A stretch of DNA of 49,053 nt from Clostridia bacterium (GTDB taxonomy: Bacteria; Bacillota; DSM-521; Neomoorellales; Neomoorellaceae), in the NCBI GenBank assembly GCA_030154265.1, contig JASKKH010000014.1:1-49053 (forward strand). Reading direction: 5' to 3'. The first letter of the stretch is position 1. Every line of letters begins with the position of its first letter. Under the pieces are notes generated by a model. It did not search any database. It was not told where the DNA came from and saw only the letters and a list, made by a program, of their open reading frames with translations. Shown here piece after piece: positions 47,461-49,053 of this stretch. A program made the translations under genes and the position numbers.

Positions 47461-47910
47461 TTAACATTTATATAACTCATCAAACATAGTTCTAAAAAAA
47501 CTTGCGGTTTTCGGAGACCTATGTTTTATTTTTATGCCTTCATTAACTATAACTGTAGGTGTGGTATCACTCTTTATTTGTTCCACATTTATTTCAATCA
47601 TGCACATTGCTTTATTTCCGTCCATAGTATCCTTGATAACCTTTGCAGTTCCTTTTATCCCCATTGCTATATCAGTACCTTCTAAAACTGTAATAAATAC
47701 TTTACTGTGTTTTTTTATATTCTCAGTAGTTTGGTGTGTTTTCATAAGTGCCATTCGGATGGTTTTATTATTTGGTGCAAATAGAAGATGTACAGGCATA
47801 GCATGAGGATAACCTTCGGTAGATAATGTGGAAAGTACTACGGTGGTTAATTCTTTATTAAATAAATCCACGATTTCCTGAGGTAAAGAATTACCGATAA
47901 TTTTGCTCAT
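47461..47910 (-). CDS. Pyridoxamine 5'-phosphate oxidase-like split-barrel flavoprotein
   Basis: The 149-residue protein has the split-barrel pattern that binds flavin: LTTVVLSTLSTEGYPHAMPV near residue 20, HLLFAPNNKTIRMAL, then TTENIKKHSKVFITVL and MGIKGTAKVI near 85. The C-terminus (TASFFRTMFDELYKC) is helical. Such proteins bind FMN, F420 or heme; which is not seen. ATG 47910 has AAAGGAG upstream. It is divergent from an HxlR regulator, suggesting control of this enzyme by that regulator, perhaps in electrophile or oxidant response. Confidence 0.85.
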   Translation of the reverse strand: MSKIIGNSLPQEIVDLFNKELTTVVLSTLSTEGYPHAMPVHLLFAPNNKTIRMALMKTHQTTENIKKHSKVFITVLEGTDIAMGIKGTAKVIKDTMDGNKAMCMIEINVEQIKSDTTPTVIVNEGIKIKHRSPKTASFFRTMFDELYKC

Positions 47911-47985
47911 ATATTTGACTCCTTTCGTTTTTTTTAATAATAACTGCTATATGCTATTTGAACAAGTACGCACTTTTTTGTATTA

Positions 47986-48005
47986 TAGTAACCAAAAAGA
48001 TACTA
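47986..48005. promoter_or_regulatory. Candidate HxlR operator in the divergent promoter region
   Basis: TAGTA at 47986-47990 and TACTA at 48001-48005 form an inverted repeat with a 10-base spacer. It overlaps TATTAT (47981-47986), a -10-like element, 20 bases before the regulator start, the expected place for autoregulation. Confidence 0.45.
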
Positions 48006-48024
48006 ATGTAAGCAGGTGTAAATC

Positions 48025-48375
48025 ATGAATAAAATAGATAATAAAAGCTATAATTGCCCTATTGAAGCAACACTAGATGTAGTTGGGGGAAAATGGAAGG
48101 TAATTATTCTTTGGTATTTATATGAAAAAACAATGAGATTTAGTGAATTAAAAAAAGTGTTGCCGGGGATAACTCAAAAAATGTTAACTCAACAGCTGAG
48201 GGAATTGGAGAGAGACGGCATGATTAATAGAAAGATATACGCTCAAGTTCCTCCAAAGGTTGAGTATTCACTTACTGAATATGGTAAAAGTATTAAACCT
48301 ATTTTACAAGCGATGCTCGAGTGGGGAAAAAAACATATAAATAAAAATAAAAATAACTGCGAGATTAGAAAATAA
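48025..48375 (+). CDS. HxlR-family winged-helix transcriptional regulator
   Basis: HxlR proteins are small dimeric winged-helix regulators; several sense quinones, aldehydes or thiol stress through an N-terminal Cys. The 116-residue product has NCPIEATLDVVGGKWKVIIL near residue 10 with the conserved Cys11, then LKKVLPGITQKMLTQQLREL (recognition helix near 45-65) and KVEYSLTEYGKSIKPIL in the wing and C-terminal helix. ATG 48025. It is divergent from the split-barrel flavoprotein gene with 114 bases between, containing a TAGTA-N10-TACTA palindrome. The sensing signal is not known. Confidence 0.93.
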   Translation: MNKIDNKSYNCPIEATLDVVGGKWKVIILWYLYEKTMRFSELKKVLPGITQKMLTQQLRELERDGMINRKIYAQVPPKVEYSLTEYGKSIKPILQAMLEWGKKHINKNKNNCEIRK

Positions 48376-48590
48376 ATAAGATTTGTTTTAGTTACGTAAT
48401 TTTTAATCTAAATTTTTAACTTTATACATTTTTTTTTAAAGAAGGATATGAGCCTCCTGTATTTTTTACTATAAAAAAGGTTTACCCTTGTTTATACTAA
48501 TTAATTAAACTTGTATAATATTGTTAGGTAAATATTTTTAATCATAACCGCCCAAAATAGAAAAATCTAAACCACTATATAATCTTAATA

Positions 48591-48695
48591 AGAAGTGTGG
48601 GTGTAATGGGGGATGAGAGAACTTATCCTATTGTTTTAAGAGCGGTAACCAGTGATAACGCAATGACCGCTGACTGGGGAGATTACCTTATCTAA
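48591..48695 (+). pseudogene. guaA: GMP synthase (GuaA) C-terminal fragment
   Basis: One frame reads [20 protein letters not shown] then SDNAMTADW, typical of the GuaA C-terminal dimerisation part (xxVGVMGDxRTY and AVTxxDxMTADW). Similarity ends after W at 48677; the frame then runs GDYLI and stops at 48693-48695. No ATP-pyrophosphatase or amidotransferase domain is near. It is a scrap of about 29 residues. The 48376-48590 stretch before it shows no gene. Confidence 0.8.
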
Positions 48696-48820
48696 TGAAA
48701 GTTCAGTATAAAATTTTTGTTACTTGATAAAGCCTATGCAGTTATAGTAAAATAGCAAGCGGGTAATCGAGTGTATTGAAATCTTAATAATCGAAGGGAA
48801 TGCTTGATTTAAGAGAAGTA

Positions 48821-48992
48821 CCGCTTGGTGTATGGTGCTCCAGATGTACGTGGTGGTGCGGTTGACTCTGTTATTAGTATAGTAGAAAATCCTCATTTTA
48901 ACCATAAAGTTGAAGTCATACCTGGGATATATGAGGAAGAATGCCGTCAATTAATGAGGAGTTTTTTTAAAAATTTGCGGAGAGATGGCTGA
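48821..48992 (+). pseudogene. tadA: Second copy of the tadA 3' end
   Basis: The frame reads RLVYGAPDVRGGAVDSVIS, IVENPHFNHKVEVIPG, then the same end as tadA (RRDG*), with stop in the tRNA gene. The catalytic HAE and PCxxC part is missing and the sequence before 48821 is unrelated. Differences from the left copy are mostly at third codon positions, with conservative changes Ile/Val and Glu/Gln. This suggests both lineages were once selected as coding. Confidence 0.88.
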
Positions 48993-49020
48993 GTTGGTTT
49001 AAGGCGCTCGACTCGAAATC
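48821..49020 (+). repeat. Direct repeat, right copy (tadA 3' end plus tRNA-Ser)
   Basis: It matches 46613-46813 at a distance of 2,208 bases. Here the tRNA continues intact past the repeat to the window end. Confidence 0.9.
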
Positions 49021-49053
49021 GAGTGAAGGTGATGAGCCTTCCGTGGGTTCGAA
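48979..49053 (+). tRNA. tRNA-Ser (anticodon CGA), cut by the window end
   Basis: Acceptor GGAGAGA, D-arm, anticodon loop CTCGAAA (CGA) in stem TCGA/TCGA-type pairing, long variable arm GAAGGTGATGAGCCTTC and the start of the T-arm GTGGGTTCGAA are all regular. The last T-arm bases and acceptor 3' strand lie beyond 49053. Confidence 0.92.

Noticed and set aside
47534-47806. Plus-strand hydrophobic ORF opposite the split-barrel gene
   Set aside because: It is a shadow of the minus-strand gene, which has a ribosome site and a recognisable fold pattern.
48639-48671. AGCGGT/ACCGCT hairpin as a structured RNA or riboswitch
   Set aside because: It lies in the guaA coding scrap, whose translation explains the sequence better.
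48720-48950. Minus-strand 76-residue ORF
   Set aside because: It reads antisense through the tadA remnant and has no ribosome site.

Overview
The window is the chromosomal replication-origin region of an AT-rich (about one-third GC by eye), low-GC Gram-positive bacterium. It is most likely a spore-forming anaerobic Clostridia of the Desulfotomaculum/Peptococcaceae type. The gene order rpmH-dnaA-dnaN-S4 protein-recF-remB-gyrB...gyrA, the leftward rnpA-yidD-yidC-jag-mnmE-mnmG-rsmG-parA-parB block and the bactofilin/M23/DUF4446 genes beside parB are typical of that group. YyaC, a SpoIIIJ-type YidC, an endonuclease Q homologue and two GerM-domain lipoproteins suggest sporulation. Species cannot be named from this sequence.

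Layout. 1-4.2 kb: broken branched-chain amino acid binding lipoprotein, then selA-selB (selenocysteine machinery). 4.3-9.6 kb: frameshifted Hsp20, GerMN lipoprotein, YkvI-like transporter, yyaC, bactofilin, M23 peptidase, DUF4446. 9.8-12.8 kb: decayed larE followed by intact larC, and a DUF554 protein. 12.9-20.9 kb: perfect parS site, parB-parA, rsmG, mnmG, mnmE (apparent CTG start), jag, yidC, yidD, rnpA and rpmH, all leftward. 20.9-22.6 kb: origin, with DnaA boxes on both sides of dnaA and a DnaA-trio tract before dnaN. 22.6-37.1 kb: mostly rightward dnaN to gyrB, two small unknown genes, an FMN nitronate monooxygenase-like enzyme, endonuclease Q, ClC transporter, DUF1540, YgbA-like protein, gyrA, pdxS-pdxT. 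37.1-43.8 kb: class I aminotransferase; a T-box leader preceding a class V aminotransferase, serA and serS (serine synthesis and use); cyclophilin.

From 43.9 kb to the end the character changes to an accessory or decaying zone. It holds a collapsed kamA-ablB locus, a response-regulator stub, a GerMN lipoprotein, four tRNA genes (Ser-TGA, Ser-GCT, Arg-ACG, Arg-CCT), tadA, a broken tRNA-Ser(CGA), an integrase stub joined to a tRNA-Leu-like 3' end, a split-barrel flavoprotein/HxlR regulator pair, a guaA scrap, and a second diverged copy of the tadA 3' end followed by tRNA-Ser(CGA), intact as far as the window shows it.

Genes on either side of dnaA mostly point away from it, as expected for bidirectional replication from this origin. 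No CRISPR array, complete insertion sequence or intact prophage was seen. The most noteworthy signals are the layered gene relics at the right end, a C7 tract that puts a lipoprotein start out of frame, the T-box whose tRNA-pairing base does not match tRNA-Ser, and the non-canonical mnmE start.
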